Shown here piece by piece: positions 12,801 through 25,600 of a stretch of DNA of 64,000 bases; position 1 is the stretch's first letter; every line of letters begins with the position of its first letter. A program made the translations under genes and the position numbers. Under the pieces are notes generated by a model. That model was not told the origin of the DNA. It saw only the letters and a program-made list of their open reading frames with translations, and made no database searches. The stretch comes from Corella eumyota (Eukaryota; Chordata; Ascidiacea; Phlebobranchia; Corellidae), in contig OY720099.1 in NCBI GenBank assembly GCA_963082875.1, forward strand, positions 3,534,001 through 3,598,000, in the 5' to 3' direction.

Positions 12801-15570
12801 TTGCTCTGATATATACTACATCAAACTTCTTTTTTTTAAGTATATACAATAAAAAAAATGTTTTATTTGCAAACTTTTTTTTGATATTATATTGTATCAA
12901 ATTTATTTTTCTACTTACACTTTCGCTCCATTTAGGTTGGGATGGTACCCCAGTCCCTGGATCAATCTTTTTAAACTTCTTCATCACATCATTGTTTATT
13001 TGCTCCAAGTGAATTTCAAGTGGAATATCTCCATATGTGATAAAACTAATCATAAAAAAAAATAAAATTATTGAAATCTTAAATAATACTATTAAAAAAT
13101 AGAACCCATTAGGAAATACATTACACTTGTTTTGGGTTAAAATTACTTTAAATAGGATCAAAATTAAAATGTCTTTACTACAAGCGGTCCTAGGTTTCGA
13201 TTTAGGTTCGATTCCCACTGCTATTAAAGCTGAAATATTTACATATATGCCCTGTAAGAAAAATTTTACCATTTAAAACCCTGAATGCTTTGCTTAAAAC
13301 TTGCCTGGCATTACTGGGGTGATAATGTGTTGCATGAAATTTTTTTAAATCGTCCCAAGTTAGGTCTGGTATACATCTAGGATTGCCACCACTACAATAC
13401 CCATATGTGTGGTCTGGTAATAAATGGTTTTGTAATGCTGTACCATATAAATAAGATGGGTCGGCCTAACAATTTTAAAAAGATGAGATGATAATATATA
13501 TTTAAAATTTTATATTTATTTATTTAAATTTGTTTTTAAATTTATTTATCCTCAATATGGGAAAACCAATTTTTCAGCCTAAATGTAGGGTAAATTTTAA
13601 TAGTCTGAGGTTGTTTTGAGTTAACATTGGCAGTTTGGAATATTATAAGCCAATTATTAACCAACTGATTGGTTTTTGGCTTGATAAAAGTTTGTAATTT
13701 TATTGCATTAATCAAGCCTGCTTTATCATGAAAGAAGCAAGGGTCACACCCAAAAGAAAGAAGAGTTTAACTTTTACCAGTAATCCTTTCATTTCATTAT
13801 AGACGACTCCTTTAAAAGTTATTGATGAATTTTCATTATTTGTTTCAGAGTTTTCTAACCTCCAACCTTCCTATAATTACATTTTAAAAAAACATATTTT
13901 TTTAAAATTTTAAACATGACTCTACATACTATTTAGTTACATCTTATTTAGAAAAAAAATTAAAAAATTAATTTTAACAAAAAAAAATATTGAGAAAAAA
14001 AATTTAACATAAGTTTTAATATAATAACCTGTAAAAAATCCATTTTTCTTATCCTTGGAAAGAAAACAGCATCAAGATAAACTGACATTAAATTCTTAAA
14101 GTCTTTTGGATTTTGAGTGGAAAAAGGATACATAGTATAATCAGCACCTAAAAAATAAATAAAAATATAACTTTTTAAATCTAAATAAAATACTTACATG
14201 AGTTCAACATATCAATTATGTTTTTCAAACTTGTGAAATACATTTCTATAAATATCAAACCCAAAAAAAATTTTAATTAAATTTTTTATAGAACAAATGG
14301 CTTCACAACATCAGGTCTTGGCCTCAATCCCTACTGCTCTAATGCTGTAGCGCTCTTGAGTAAGGCACTATTAATGGTAAAAACTCCTCCTGAGCCAACA
14401 ATTAATCAACCCTTCATTTTTGGGCAATTATAATCTACAATATCCCTAACTACCAAAGGCAACTTGAGACTGGGTTAGAGTAACTGATGTTACTTTATCT
14501 TTAAGTCATCAAGTCATCCTTTCCACATCGAGAATTAATAAATAAAATAAAAATATCTTTTACCTGTCACGGCATTCATGAAGCTTGCCATAGAACGATT
14601 TAACATCTTAAAGAAAGGATCACGGACAGGAAATTTATTGGAACCACATAAAGCAACATGTTCTAATACATGAGCTACCCCTGTACTGTTCATTGGTGTG
14701 GTACGCAATGAAACACTAAAATTTCAAAAAAAAATCTTTTTTAATGTTTATTAAAAAACAATGCAAGTTACTACTTTTTGTGACTCATATAAAAAACATA
14801 AGAAAGGTGTAAATAATAAGTAATCTAACATTCAACTTTTATTTAATATCATACAATTAAGTAAAAAACTTAATTATAAAAAAAAACTTTAACTCGTTAC
14901 TTTATGGAAAAGTGTACAGATAGTTTTACTAGATAGTAGGCAAAAAAACAAAATATTTTAAATTAAAGCTTATCAAATTCTATCTACTTATAAAATATAT
15001 TCATTTAACATTTTAAAAATTAAATGATGTTATATTAAACTAACTTAAAAACATTATTTTTGTCGTCTCTAGCAACATGTAAATGAGAACTTCCAGTTAT
15101 TGTATGTTCTAGTTCTGTTGCTACCATAGAAAACTCTGGGATATCTGCAATCTGTGTTTTTAAATTAAAAATAGATGTTTTAAATTATCATATTTTTTGT
15201 ACAAAAATAAAATTGTTTAACTTACCCTTTTCACTTTGTAATCATGAACAATGTCCCCAGTTTTGTAAGAGAGATGTCTACATGATAAGTTGTTAAGGGA
15301 CTTGCAAGACAAAGAAGAATGCTGCTTCAATACCCTTAACAATTAACAAAAAAGTATTATTTGTTTTATACACATGTCCTTTTCGAATATAAGATTTAAA
15401 ACTGTTTATCCTTGTAAAGCATATTGTTTAAGCTTTCTACTGTCCTAAAATTGCATAAGCACCACAAAAATAGTTATTACTAAATAAAGTTTTATCAAAC
15501 TGTCAAAAGTTAATTTCTTTAAGTTAAATCTTTTTTGTTACACTCACCGACTTAATCTATTCAAATTCAT
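6816..15570 (-). CDS. PITRM1: presequence protease, mitochondrial (M16C metallopeptidase)
   Basis: Zinc metallopeptidase that degrades cleaved targeting presequences and other short peptides in the mitochondrial matrix. The start at 15570 opens with MNLNRLSR, a basic N-terminus fitting a mitochondrial presequence; the stop is at 6816-6818. The inverted zinc motif HVLEH is at 14658-14672, followed by [18 protein letters not shown]. The third ligand region, VVYNEMKG, is in the exon at about 13780-13870. The C-terminal half carries EKGGAYGGG (near 7500-7520) and [10 protein letters not shown] (near 7350-7380), both typical of PITRM1/PreP. About twenty exons were traced, including 15226-15337, 15040-15153, 14564-14714, 14043-14147, 13330-13470, 12920-13047, 11770-11890, 10500-10645, 9330-9530, 8385-8625, 7890-8040, 7330-7517, 6970-7102 and 6816-6903. 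Length and order match the human protein (about 1,040 residues). No break was seen. Confidence 0.95.
7593..7866 (-). mobile_element. tRNA-derived SINE, full length
   Basis: In a PITRM1 intron. Read on the minus strand: tRNA-like head, central body ('cagtttgggatatt' and its complement recur in all copies), and an A-rich tail at the left end. The head lies about 25 bases from the 5' splice site at about 7893. Confidence 0.8.
8688..8930 (-). mobile_element. tRNA-derived SINE, diverged
   Basis: Same family as 7593-7866, in the next PITRM1 intron upstream. The tail 'atttatttatccttaatgtg' lies at the left; the head is partly worn away. Confidence 0.75.
9566..9812 (+). mobile_element. tRNA-derived SINE, full length
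   Basis: Starts 'cagcatggtgtagtagtcag' (A-box-like head), body 'gccatataaacgatataaac', ends 'acatcaagaatgaacaaac'. It is antisense to PITRM1. Confidence 0.8.
10735..10885. repeat. dispersed repeat family B, copy 2
   Basis: Aligns by eye with 1225-1400: 'gatagcctgtctta', 'gcaccacaaacagcagt', and a closing TA run. It lies directly beside the SINE at 10903. Weaker fragments may sit at 15452-15495 and 26045-26090. Confidence 0.55.
10903..11189 (-). mobile_element. tRNA-derived SINE, best-preserved minus copy
   Basis: Read on the minus strand, the head runs GGCAGTGTGGTGTAGTGG (A-box-like) and then GGGTTCAATCCTCAC (B-box-like). The body matches the other copies and the left end is an A-rich tail. 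It is in the sense direction of PITRM1. Confidence 0.85.
11948..12195 (+). mobile_element. tRNA-derived SINE, diverged
   Basis: Head 'gcatggtgaagtgaaggtac', B-box-like 'ttgttcaatcctgac', body 'cagtataaactcttgctaag'. The tail ends about 10 bases from a PITRM1 5' splice site near 12205. Confidence 0.7.
12413..12618 (+). mobile_element. tRNA-derived SINE, heavily diverged
   Basis: The B-box-like stretch 'cttgggttcgattcctact' is clear; the body is worn. The right end again lies a few bases from a PITRM1 5' splice site near 12625. Confidence 0.55.
13165..13235 (+). mobile_element. SINE head fragment
   Basis: 'ggttcgattcccactgct' with flanking SINE-like bases inside a PITRM1 intron; no body or tail. 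Confidence 0.45.
13540..13765 (-). mobile_element. tRNA-derived SINE, diverged
   Basis: The left end has the tail 'tttatttatcctcaatatgg'. The body is recognisable and the head weak. The head side lies about 10-15 bases from a PITRM1 5' splice site near 13778. Confidence 0.6.
14285..14554 (+). mobile_element. tRNA-derived SINE, 5' head partly lost
   Basis: From 'gcttcacaacatcaggtctt' to 'agaattaataaataaaataa'. Antisense to PITRM1; the tail stops about 7 bases from the GT of the intron (14562-14563) that follows the HVLEH exon. Confidence 0.75.
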
Positions 15571-16604
15571 TTCACTGTTTAAGCAACCTTAAAGTAGGTG
15601 ATAAATTCTTGATTTTTATATAAAAAAACAGGTTTTATTTGTTTAAGAAAAACACTTTACACTTTCAAAGAAAATAGACGACATTTAACATAAATAACGT
15701 AATGACGCAACGTGCAAAAATCGGGAATTACCCGAATAAAAGATTACCAAGTTCCCAAAATATTATAAAATTTCTATAAAATCTTTTTCTACTTTTTTAA
15801 AACAATAAAATTAATAAATTAAACAACAAAACAGTTTCTAAAACGTTAAAAGAAAAAACAAAAAACAGGGTAACTATTTTTTTATTATAACTATAGACTA
15901 TTTTTATGCATGTTGCCTAAACATACAATATCTGGGTCCAAATTTTATTTTTTATAAACAACGCTAAATAAAACATTTCCACTTTTGAAAGCTAGTATTG
16001 TGTATAGAAAGACCACGTGCCAAAGTTACGAGAGTTCAACTGTGTTAAGCAAAAAGCGAAAAAAAGTTAGCGAAATTTGAAAAAAATGCCTAAGATTTAT
16101 ATAAGGCCGAGTTCCCTACCGTACCTTGATTTAGCCGTCTCGGCTTAGCCTTTTCATAGTCCTAGGAATTTAGAACTTCTATTAAAACAAATAAAATATT
16201 TCAATTAAACTTATTGAAGTTTTATTTGGTCAGCTTATTTGCTAAGCCTTGTGTAAACAACTTAATTTAAATTGCCAGTAGGTAAATAATAACTTAATTA
16301 AAATATTGAGCTTAGGCGAGGAATGAAACTGTAAACAAGTTACGAATATACAAATATAAGAAAAAACATTTACCTGTCAACAAATAGAATAACATTTAAA
16401 TTTCAGCAATCAATCGAAAAACCAACTTCCTACATGTTTTGAAAAGGTTGCAACAACAAAAAGTACGACATCTTCAAAAGGTTAATAACAAGAACTGTAA
16501 CATTTGAAGATTTATTTTTGGAAGACTTTTATATCCTTTAAACCAGACTTCAACCAAAGCTCATAAGAACTTCGTCGGATTATTGAGCTGTCTGGAAGTG
16601 TAAA
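15571..16604. promoter_or_regulatory. divergent intergenic region PITRM1/NTN4
   Basis: About 1 kb separates the two divergent start codons, so both promoters and any shared elements should lie here. Visible short motifs: an E-box CACGTG at 16014-16019 and the half-site-like 'taatgacgcaac' near 15700. No TATA box was assigned. The first 5' UTR introns, if any, were not resolved. Confidence 0.5.
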
Positions 16605-19600
16605 ATGACAATGGAATTCCTGGGCTCTGTTATTGTGCTTCTTTTGTGCGGTAAGAAAATTAAACTTTTGTATTTTGTTATTGTAAAACGTTGATGTATT
16701 TACGGTATTTAGGCTAAATAATGTTGTTTAAAATAACATAAACTTTAGCCTAATTGTAGATGTTAGTTAGAAGCTTATTTAAAGTTAAGAAAACATGAAT
16801 GAAAAAAACATATAAGTTGCTAATTGCAAGGAGTATTAAAACGTATTTATATTGTGGTTTTAATTAGAAGAATACTATCAAAACATTATTTAATTAACCC
16901 ATGAAAAATAAACAATAACTTTAACTGAAGCGCTTAACTAGCGAATACAAATTTGTTACAAATTGATTTTTATTTGATTGATGTTATCGGAATTTTTATT
17001 GCCTCGGACGCCAACTTTAAAAAAAATGTTTATCTCATTTTGTCTATCCACTTAGCGCCGGTGATTTTCGTAGTTCAATTCAACTCGTGCATCTATTTTC
17101 AAGCCAATTGTACGCGTGTTTTAGTGGAGTGGGGTCAATTTAAACACAATAGGGAGCTTTGTAGAGCGTGCTCGAACCGCAGACCGCGTCTAATTCATTG
17201 CAATAATTTAACTGTGCTGTGTAACTCCCTGTCATTTAAAACTAGCAACGTTTACTTCATTAGTGCGAGCCTAGTAAAAGCGGAACATTATTTAATTTAC
17301 TAGAAATTGGCTTGTTTTTAAAGCGGTATATAATATCGGGCAGTTTCATAAAAATATTTGTTTTGTCGCGCTTATCTGCGTTCTAGGACCCCGTGACCGA
17401 CTAATAATGCCACCAGCATTTTTTATATCATAATGCATAAGTATATTGAAAATTTTGGCCTGCTAAAATTCGAAGCATTTTATTATCCACTTATACAAAT
17501 TACTACAAATAAATAACCAGATAATTTTAGGTGCTATCAACTTGACGTCAACACAGCAATGTGGTCGTTTTAGTTGCCATGGAGACGTGGGTAACCTGGC
17601 AGCAGGAAGGACGGTAGTAGCCTCGAGTACTTGTGGTGAAACGAGCGGCGAAGTATTTTGTGACCCCGACTCAGCGACCTGTTCTTCCCCGGTCTGTCGG
17701 CGGTGCAAAGCCGGCCGAAAGGGGCACGAGTACCCGAGCAAGAACATGATCGATTCGCCGTTTTTCAAACCGCATTCTTGGTGGCAGTCGTCCAACGGAG
17801 CTGATGATGTAACGCTGACTTTTAACCTAGAGACGACGTTTTATTTTACGCATCTGATAATGCTGTTTCGAAGTCCAAGGCCAGGCGCTATGACCCTCGA
17901 AAAATCTACAGATTATGGCCAAACGTGGCAGGTAAAAAAAACGAAAAAAAATATTGTTTAATCAAAATATATCTTATAAAATTTTGTTGTGGTTACTTGT
18001 TAAAAATATTTTGTTATGTTAGACTTATCAGTATTATGCGCGAAATTGCTCTCAAACATTCGGGATGGACGATGACGTCAGTGTAGAAAATGCGGAATGT
18101 ACTTCTCGATATTCTGATCCAACACCTTGTCACAGAGGAGAAGTAAAAAAAAATTTAGTTTTTTGAAAAAGTTTAATTTTAAACTTACAAAAATTTAATA
18201 TAGGCAGTCTATCATTACACTAACATTGTTAGATTTCAACGCATATAATTATCATAACATCACCCTTAAATTTATTGACCTATAATTTTATAAATGTACA
18301 ATAAAGCCTACTAAAAACCGCATTTGGCTAAGTATAACCAAAACAGAAAATGTTTAGTCTATAGTGTTACCTAAGACAAGCCATGCCTTAGTATATATAT
18401 GAATAACATGTTTACTTACATAGAAACAGGAGAGTTGATACAAAGCCAAACCCTTATATACCAATGTTATAGTTTCACCCTTTCTGTAATCCTTAGGTAT
18501 TGTTTGGTATTACAATAAAACGACGAAACGAAAAATGATGTCATTCTTGTTTTGCGCGCTGTCGTCAACAGAGTACGTAATCGCCGCGACGACTGACATG
18601 TTACTGTCTTATGACGTCATAGTGTGTTGACACGGCAGCTCCTATCTTTAAGATTCGTGTAAACAAGGCTAGCGATAAGCCGTGCACGACGGACACTTTG
18701 TTAAACTGCAAAGTTTTACACCATCAAATCTTGTCGCAACAAAACGCGTTTTTTTATTGTTGCCCGACAAATTTTCCCATAATAAATTTACATATGACAT
18801 AACTGATAACAATGCAAATTTGCAGCCAAGCAAAATGTAAGTTGAGCTATTGCTAGCTAAACTAGTTAACTTAGAAGACGCGCCATGTTTTATACAAAAA
18901 AAAACGCCTCCACACATGTTTGTAGGAGTTAGCCACTTGTATTTATTTACTGTGAAACAAATTAAAAAAAATACAAATATTATGACTGGCACATTCCTTA
19001 ACAAAAGTGATGACATATTTGTGTTGTCGTCTGACGCAAAAATGCCTCACCCTAATTTTCAGCGATTTTATACAGGTGCAAGTAGAATTAAAAACATCGC
19101 ATAGAAAACTGTCAAACGTCTTTAAACAAAAATCGTTATCTTGAAATCCCATACGTCAAGAAATACTAAAGAGAATCCAACTTTATTTAAATTACATTAA
19201 ATGTTATTTTTTCACGGGGATTAAACTAGAAAAGATCTGTTTGTACTGCTTAAATAAAAGGATGGGGTGTTGTGATTAATAATCTTATTAAAATTTGGGT
19301 GCGTTTCGCTTTCGATTGCGGTACGACATCTGCGGGCATTACAAACTTAATTTCGTGTATGTTATCACTGGTTAACTATCAACCAAAGACAAAAAAGTGT
19401 AAAATTTGGTTTAAAATTGAGCCCGATTAAGTAAGAAAAACGCTGGTTTAACGAGCACTTAAAAGCCACAAAACTTGTTGATATTTGTCTACACACGACA
19501 AATTAGCGTACCACAAAACCGCTTACCCCAAAAATGCGGTAAATTTCGTCAATTTGCATTTCGTTATGTCTAAATCGACTTCCTAAATCGTTTAAGTGAT

Positions 19601-22600
19601 TTTACCATGCTGTCTGTAAAAAATGTCGTTTCTTGATATGAGCAAATGGTGATTGAGTTTGTAAATATAATAAGTAACATGTTTTACATTCCAGAAATGC
19701 TTAGACACTGTTATAATCTGTAGGAGGCCTGAAATACCCGATAACATTACTTAACTTAAAAAATGAGACGGCTTAAAATAAACTTTTACAAACCTATTTA
19801 TCAACGAATTTTTAACATATAAGAACAAACAAAAAATGTCAAGTAACTGCGCGGTTTAAACCTTGCGTATAACCTCGTCGAAGCGTGTAAATAGGATTAA
19901 TGAAATATATTGCTAAATATGGATGGGGCCATACCGAGATTTCCTTAAAAGGTCTGCTTAGTTGCAAGTTAGTAGCAAGTTAAACTGACAAGATCTGCTA
20001 AGGCAAATTCGAGCGCCGTAAACAAATTGCCCACGCATTGTGTAATACCATATGCGGGCATAACTTTATACGAAGCTTTGTACTAGTAACTTATCACAAA
20101 AAATAATCGTTTTTTAATAAATTTAGTATTTAAAATTTTTTTTACAAGTTGGTTTATTTAACAGGTTATCTATCGTGTTCTAAACCCGTCCTCAATGATC
20201 GAAGACCCATACAGCGACCAGGCTAAGCATCTTTTAAAGATCACCAACCTCCGGATCCGGATGTGGAAGCCACAAGCGTGTCCCGCCTGTCTTTCAAACG
20301 ATATCGAAGCTCACTCTTGGGAGACAAGAGGGATCCCACAACTTAACCATCCGTTCACAAAGTTCGCTGTGTACGATTTGATTATTAGGGGAACTTGTTT
20401 TTGCAACGGGCATGCGGACACTTGTGTTCCATTTAGATCGGATAACTACGAACCGAAAGACAACCAACAGGCAGTCGTGAGTAGACATTTTTAGGTATAA
20501 ATATTGTTAAGATCATTCCGACAGAATAGTATATAAGCAATGGCTATAACACCACTTCTTTAATTGATTTTAAAGGATTGGTTTTTATGAATGACACTTG
20601 TTGTATATTTACCATAAGTAAGAAATATGTCAGCTGGTTTGCAAACCATATCCCGAACACAATAATCGATAAAAGAACTGAGCAAGTGGTAACCAGTGTT
20701 AATCTGTTCAAATTGGTCCGCAGTGCAAAAAAGGTTGCCGAGCCCTGACCTATAACACAGAATAGTAATTGGTCAATAAATCAACTTTTTACACTGGACT
20801 ACATATCGATCACAGATTTGCAAAATATTTGTTTTTCTGCGAATGTCGAAAATTATTCTTAAAATAACCGTAAACGATACTTTTCAAACTGGAGGTAAAC
20901 CGGAAAAAAACGTAAACACTTTACGCACTTACGCTGTTTGCATTGTATTATGTTAAAAGTAAACAGTTTAAAAGCCTAAAAATGTAAATAGTTGCCGGTT
21001 ACTAGCACCAAAAAGCGTGCAAAGGACTATAACAAATAACAATTTTGTCTAAAAATAAAAAGTCAAAGGCAGGGCAAAAATAATATATATAACCCTGTTG
21101 CGATAAAATTTGTTATTGATGTATAGTTAGACCCAAAACACAATGCGCCAAGCCTACAGTTATAGGTTTATTGGATCGAATTAAATCAGATTTTTTTTAT
21201 TGTATACAATTCCCGAAATTCAAGAATTTTGTTTTCCGAACCAAATTGCTTTGGCATTACGGGATTAGATCTCTAATCCAATATCAGTGTCGATACGTAA
21301 TAGGAACGAGAATCGAAGCTAGGGTTTCTATTTAGTTTCATCATTATCTGTATTCAGTTACAAATAATTACAAAATACGAAACAACTTTATAACCACTAA
21401 ACGATTCGGTATAAAGACTTCAAGATAATACAATATCAAAATGCTGAACTTATTTTCAAAAAAAACATTTATTTTTTTGTTTTTTTGATTTTACAGTTGT
21501 TAAATATTTATAACTGATTACGTAAACTTGTATTGCGGCGGATTATGTTTAGAATTAGGCTGTCTAAATCATGACTTGTTATCGGGACTTAGGTTTAGAC
21601 TGACATGTTGTGCCTGTTTTGTAATAAAACATGTGAGACTGTTTTGTAATAAAACATGTGACATAGAGTAACATCAGTTACTCCAACCCAGTCATGGATA
21701 TTCTAGATTATAATTGCCTATGGATATTATGGATATTCTAGATTATAATTGCCCAACAATTAATCTGCTAATTAAGTATTGGCTTAGCAAAAGTTCATAT
21801 CGTTTATAGCGCCTTACTGAAGGACGCCACAGCAAGAGATTTTAAAATTAACCATTTAAACAGTAAAGGGAAAGTTGACTGGCTACATAAAGAACAAACG
21901 TAAACTTTGGTTATAATTTATAGGTCCATGGAAAATGTATTTGTGAACACAATACGGCAGGGGATCACTGTAACAAATGTATGCCACTGTATAACGACGC
22001 TCCTTGGAGGCCGGGTAATGGAAATACAGGGGAAGCCAATCCATGTCAAAGTAAAACTTTATGTTTAAGTATACATATAGTAGTAATGTGTTAAACTAAC
22101 TAGAAAAAAACACAATCGTTTTTCAAAAAACAGTCGTTTTTCAGCTATACCCATAGCCTTTAAAAATAAGGCATTTTTATTTATTTTTAAAATAAACTTG
22201 TTAAGTAACCCATCTATGTTCTTTTCTAAATCCCAATGAAATATTATCTACCTTTGTTATCAAGTTAAATTGTTTTGAAAAAATTCTATGTATACAAAAA
22301 ATAATTTTTGTTTTTTTGTTTAGGATGTAGATGCAACGGCCATGCTTCAAGTTGCAGATTAGATATGAGTTTGTGGTCAGCAAGTAACAACAGATCGGGA
22401 GGGGTTTGCCAAGATTGTCAACACAACACTAACGGTCGATTTTGTGAGAGGTGTAAAGAAGGATTCTTTAGAAGAGCAGACTCTCTAGTTACAGACCAAG
22501 ATACATGTCAAGGTTGTTACAAATACATGATTTAATATAGGTCGTGTTTTACAATACAAAATAATATTAACCTGTAATATTATTTAGAATATGTTCTGGT

Positions 22601-25600
22601 TTACTTGGACCTCAAGTAGACAGATTAGCAATTGCCTAACAAACATTTTATGTTTTTAACTTTTTTCTTTATAAACATTGTTGTCTATTTCACAGAATGT
22701 GCATGTGATATAATTGGAAGTGTGAACGAAGTAGAGTTTCACCAAGCCATACCATGTCACCCAACAACAGGTCAATGCATGTGCAAACCTGGTGTTACTG
22801 GTAGAAGGTGTGATCGTTGTGTCAAGGGTTATTGGGGATTGGACGAAGCAGGTTGCAAAGAGTGTTTATGCGAAAAATGTGACTTGGTAAGTCTAGATGA
22901 ATGTATTTAAAACTGCAAATTGGTGCAGCTAATTCGCTTAAGACATTTTAACGGGTATTGTGACTATTTACGTTTACAAGTGAATCATGAAAAGGGGTTG
23001 TTATCGTGGTTTGCCTTAGACTTACCAAAAAAGAAAGGAATTTTGTGTATTATCTTATTAGCTATTGTAAAAAGATAATAATTTAGGGTCCAAGTTGAAC
23101 TAAATTAAAGATCTTTTTAGTATAAGTGACGTCATTATTTCATCAAGAGGTAGTTCTTTTATTTTCACAAATTATATGACAAAGTTTGGCATTATTTTTT
23201 GTTTTCAGACGACTGGAGCATGTATTCCTGATTACGGAGATGACATAGGAATTTCTTTTGTAACGTCACAAGAGCCGTCTACCAATAAACAAATCGCTGC
23301 TTACGATTTTTATTCCCCTTCAGAAGATTTTGGATTCGGGGCTTTTGGTGATAATTTTTATCATGGGTAAATTTGTTAAAAGTTCATCAATCTGATCAAA
23401 ATAAACGTGAATTATTTGCTTAATAAAAACAAAGATTGAGTAAGGCCCTATAAACGTTATAAACTCCTGAAAACAGCAGTTTAATTGTCACGCAATTTTT
23501 TTCTATAATATCCCAAACTGCCAAAGGCAACTCAAGACTAGGTCGGGGTAACTGATGTTATTCGTTGTTTATGTCGTGAGGTCAACCTTTCCACATCAAA
23601 GATAAATAAATAAAAAAATAAAAATAAAATGTCAGTAGTTGACACTGATCCCTGTATTTTAGAGAGTTTCGTTATCCCGACACTGATTCACGCTTTCCCG
23701 ACGTAAAAGACATGGCGGCGGTATACAACCCGTCTCCTATTTACATCAGTCGAGGTGAAGTTTACGGTGAACACCTGCTACCACGTACAGGCGCAATGGA
23801 AGTTACACGACATATTTCAGCAGGTAGCTAATCAGTAATTTTTGTCAGTCAACAATTTTTTGTCAATCAACAAATTTTGTCATTCAACAATGTTTGTCTA
23901 TCAGCAACTTTCAAAAATCAACAATTTTTTTTGTCCATCAACAATTTTTGTCAATTAACAAATTTTTGTCACTCATCAATTTTTTTGTAAATCAACAATT
24001 TTTTGTCAATCAACAAATTTTGTCAATCAACAAATTTTGTCTATTAACATTTTTTTTAATCAATAAATCTTTATTTAGGACTTATATTAAATACCGTTTA
24101 TCAATTAACATATTCATTAAGTTTTTTAGCAAGGACATTTTTTAAACAAATACTAAAACATAATTCATGAAGTAGATATTTATCTTTTAATATCATATAA
24201 AAAAAATTACCCTTTTTCTATACATTCTTTATATTTACCCAAATATAGAATTATGTTATTAATCTTCGAAATCGCATGCGGTAGCACAGGTATGCTTGTT
24301 GAGTTATGGTATTGTACCTTATGTATAAAACACCATCCATATACGGAACTAACTCTATGCCTAGAGTTACGTAATGTTCTAATTATTGTACATTATGTCT
24401 TTTTTCAGCTACCTGCACGTGTAAAGAACATGAGGTAGACGACTTAGAACACTTCTGCAAGATGAGATACGACTACGGTAAGCAGTTTGTATTTGACGCA
24501 CAAGGTTACCTAATAACAAACCTGGCATGCCAATCTAACTCTTTAACTCGAAATCCCGTTTAAACAAAGTTACAACGGCGCTTTAAAGGTTGGCCACGAT
24601 GCTTACCCAAGCTTGATGGTATTTCGCATAGGTTATGGGTTTCGTAGATAAACAAGTCAATGGTTGCAAATTACGCTGTCGTTAATGCAGTGCTGAAAAC
24701 CAAAAGATTAACAGATTAGGGCTAGGCTCTAATGGCGAGACACGAACCCAAATTGTTCGTTAACCGATACACCACAAACTCTATTTTTTTAGAAAATGAT
24801 CAAATATTTATTTTAGTAGTTATGACGTTAGCCTAGAAAGTATGATAATTCTTAGAGTAAGGGTTACGGGTGTTAATGCCAACTATAACCCTGTAGTGAT
24901 TGATGGGAGTATCGGTTTGCCAAAAAAACACAATTTTAGGTTTTTTTCGTAAATACCACCGCCTTTTCGTGAGCCTTTAATCCAATATGCCTAATTAGGT
25001 GCCTAACATTTCGACAAAGACGTCAAACTAATACAATGTAACAACTAAACATTTTGACGGATAATACTTAAGAAACTAAAATTTCAAAGTAACATAATTA
25101 AATATTAGGGCATCATTAGTGTATAAACTAAGTGTTGAGGGTTTGTGGTTGCATTGTGGCGTTTTGGCGGAATTTTATTTCGTCACGTGACACCTACGGC
25201 ACACGACAAATGTAACTGAAGCAGACCCAACAGCGGTTCGACGAATTTAAACCCGAAACGACACAAATTCCTAAAACTAGATTAAAGGAATTCTAATAAA
25301 TCTTAAATAATTGACCCCAGTGTAATAGGTCACAACCTAACTTGACATCAATTGCGTTATTTGTAAAAAAAAAGGCATTTCAAAGTAATTTTTTGTTAAT
25401 CAGAACAAATATTTTTATCCTCGATGCAGAAAGGTCGACTTCACGTAACATCAGTTACCCCGACTCGGACTCGAGTTGCCTTCGGCAGTTCGGGATATTG
25501 TTATTTATAATTGTTCGGTAATCCGCTGCTAATTAAGTGTTGGCGCATTTTAAATTTTAATATATACATTTTAAATTGGCAGCTTTAAAGATCCGAGTAC

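Noticed and set aside
16953-17303. A 116-codon open frame on the plus strand inside netrin intron 1
   Set aside because: No recognisable protein pattern, no exon-like splice signals joining it in phase to the neighbouring exons, and the LamN domain continues without it. Probably chance.
23847-24050. Possible CRISPR-like repeat array
   Set aside because: Units are directly tandem, imperfect and without spacers, and lie in a eukaryotic intron. It is a minisatellite.
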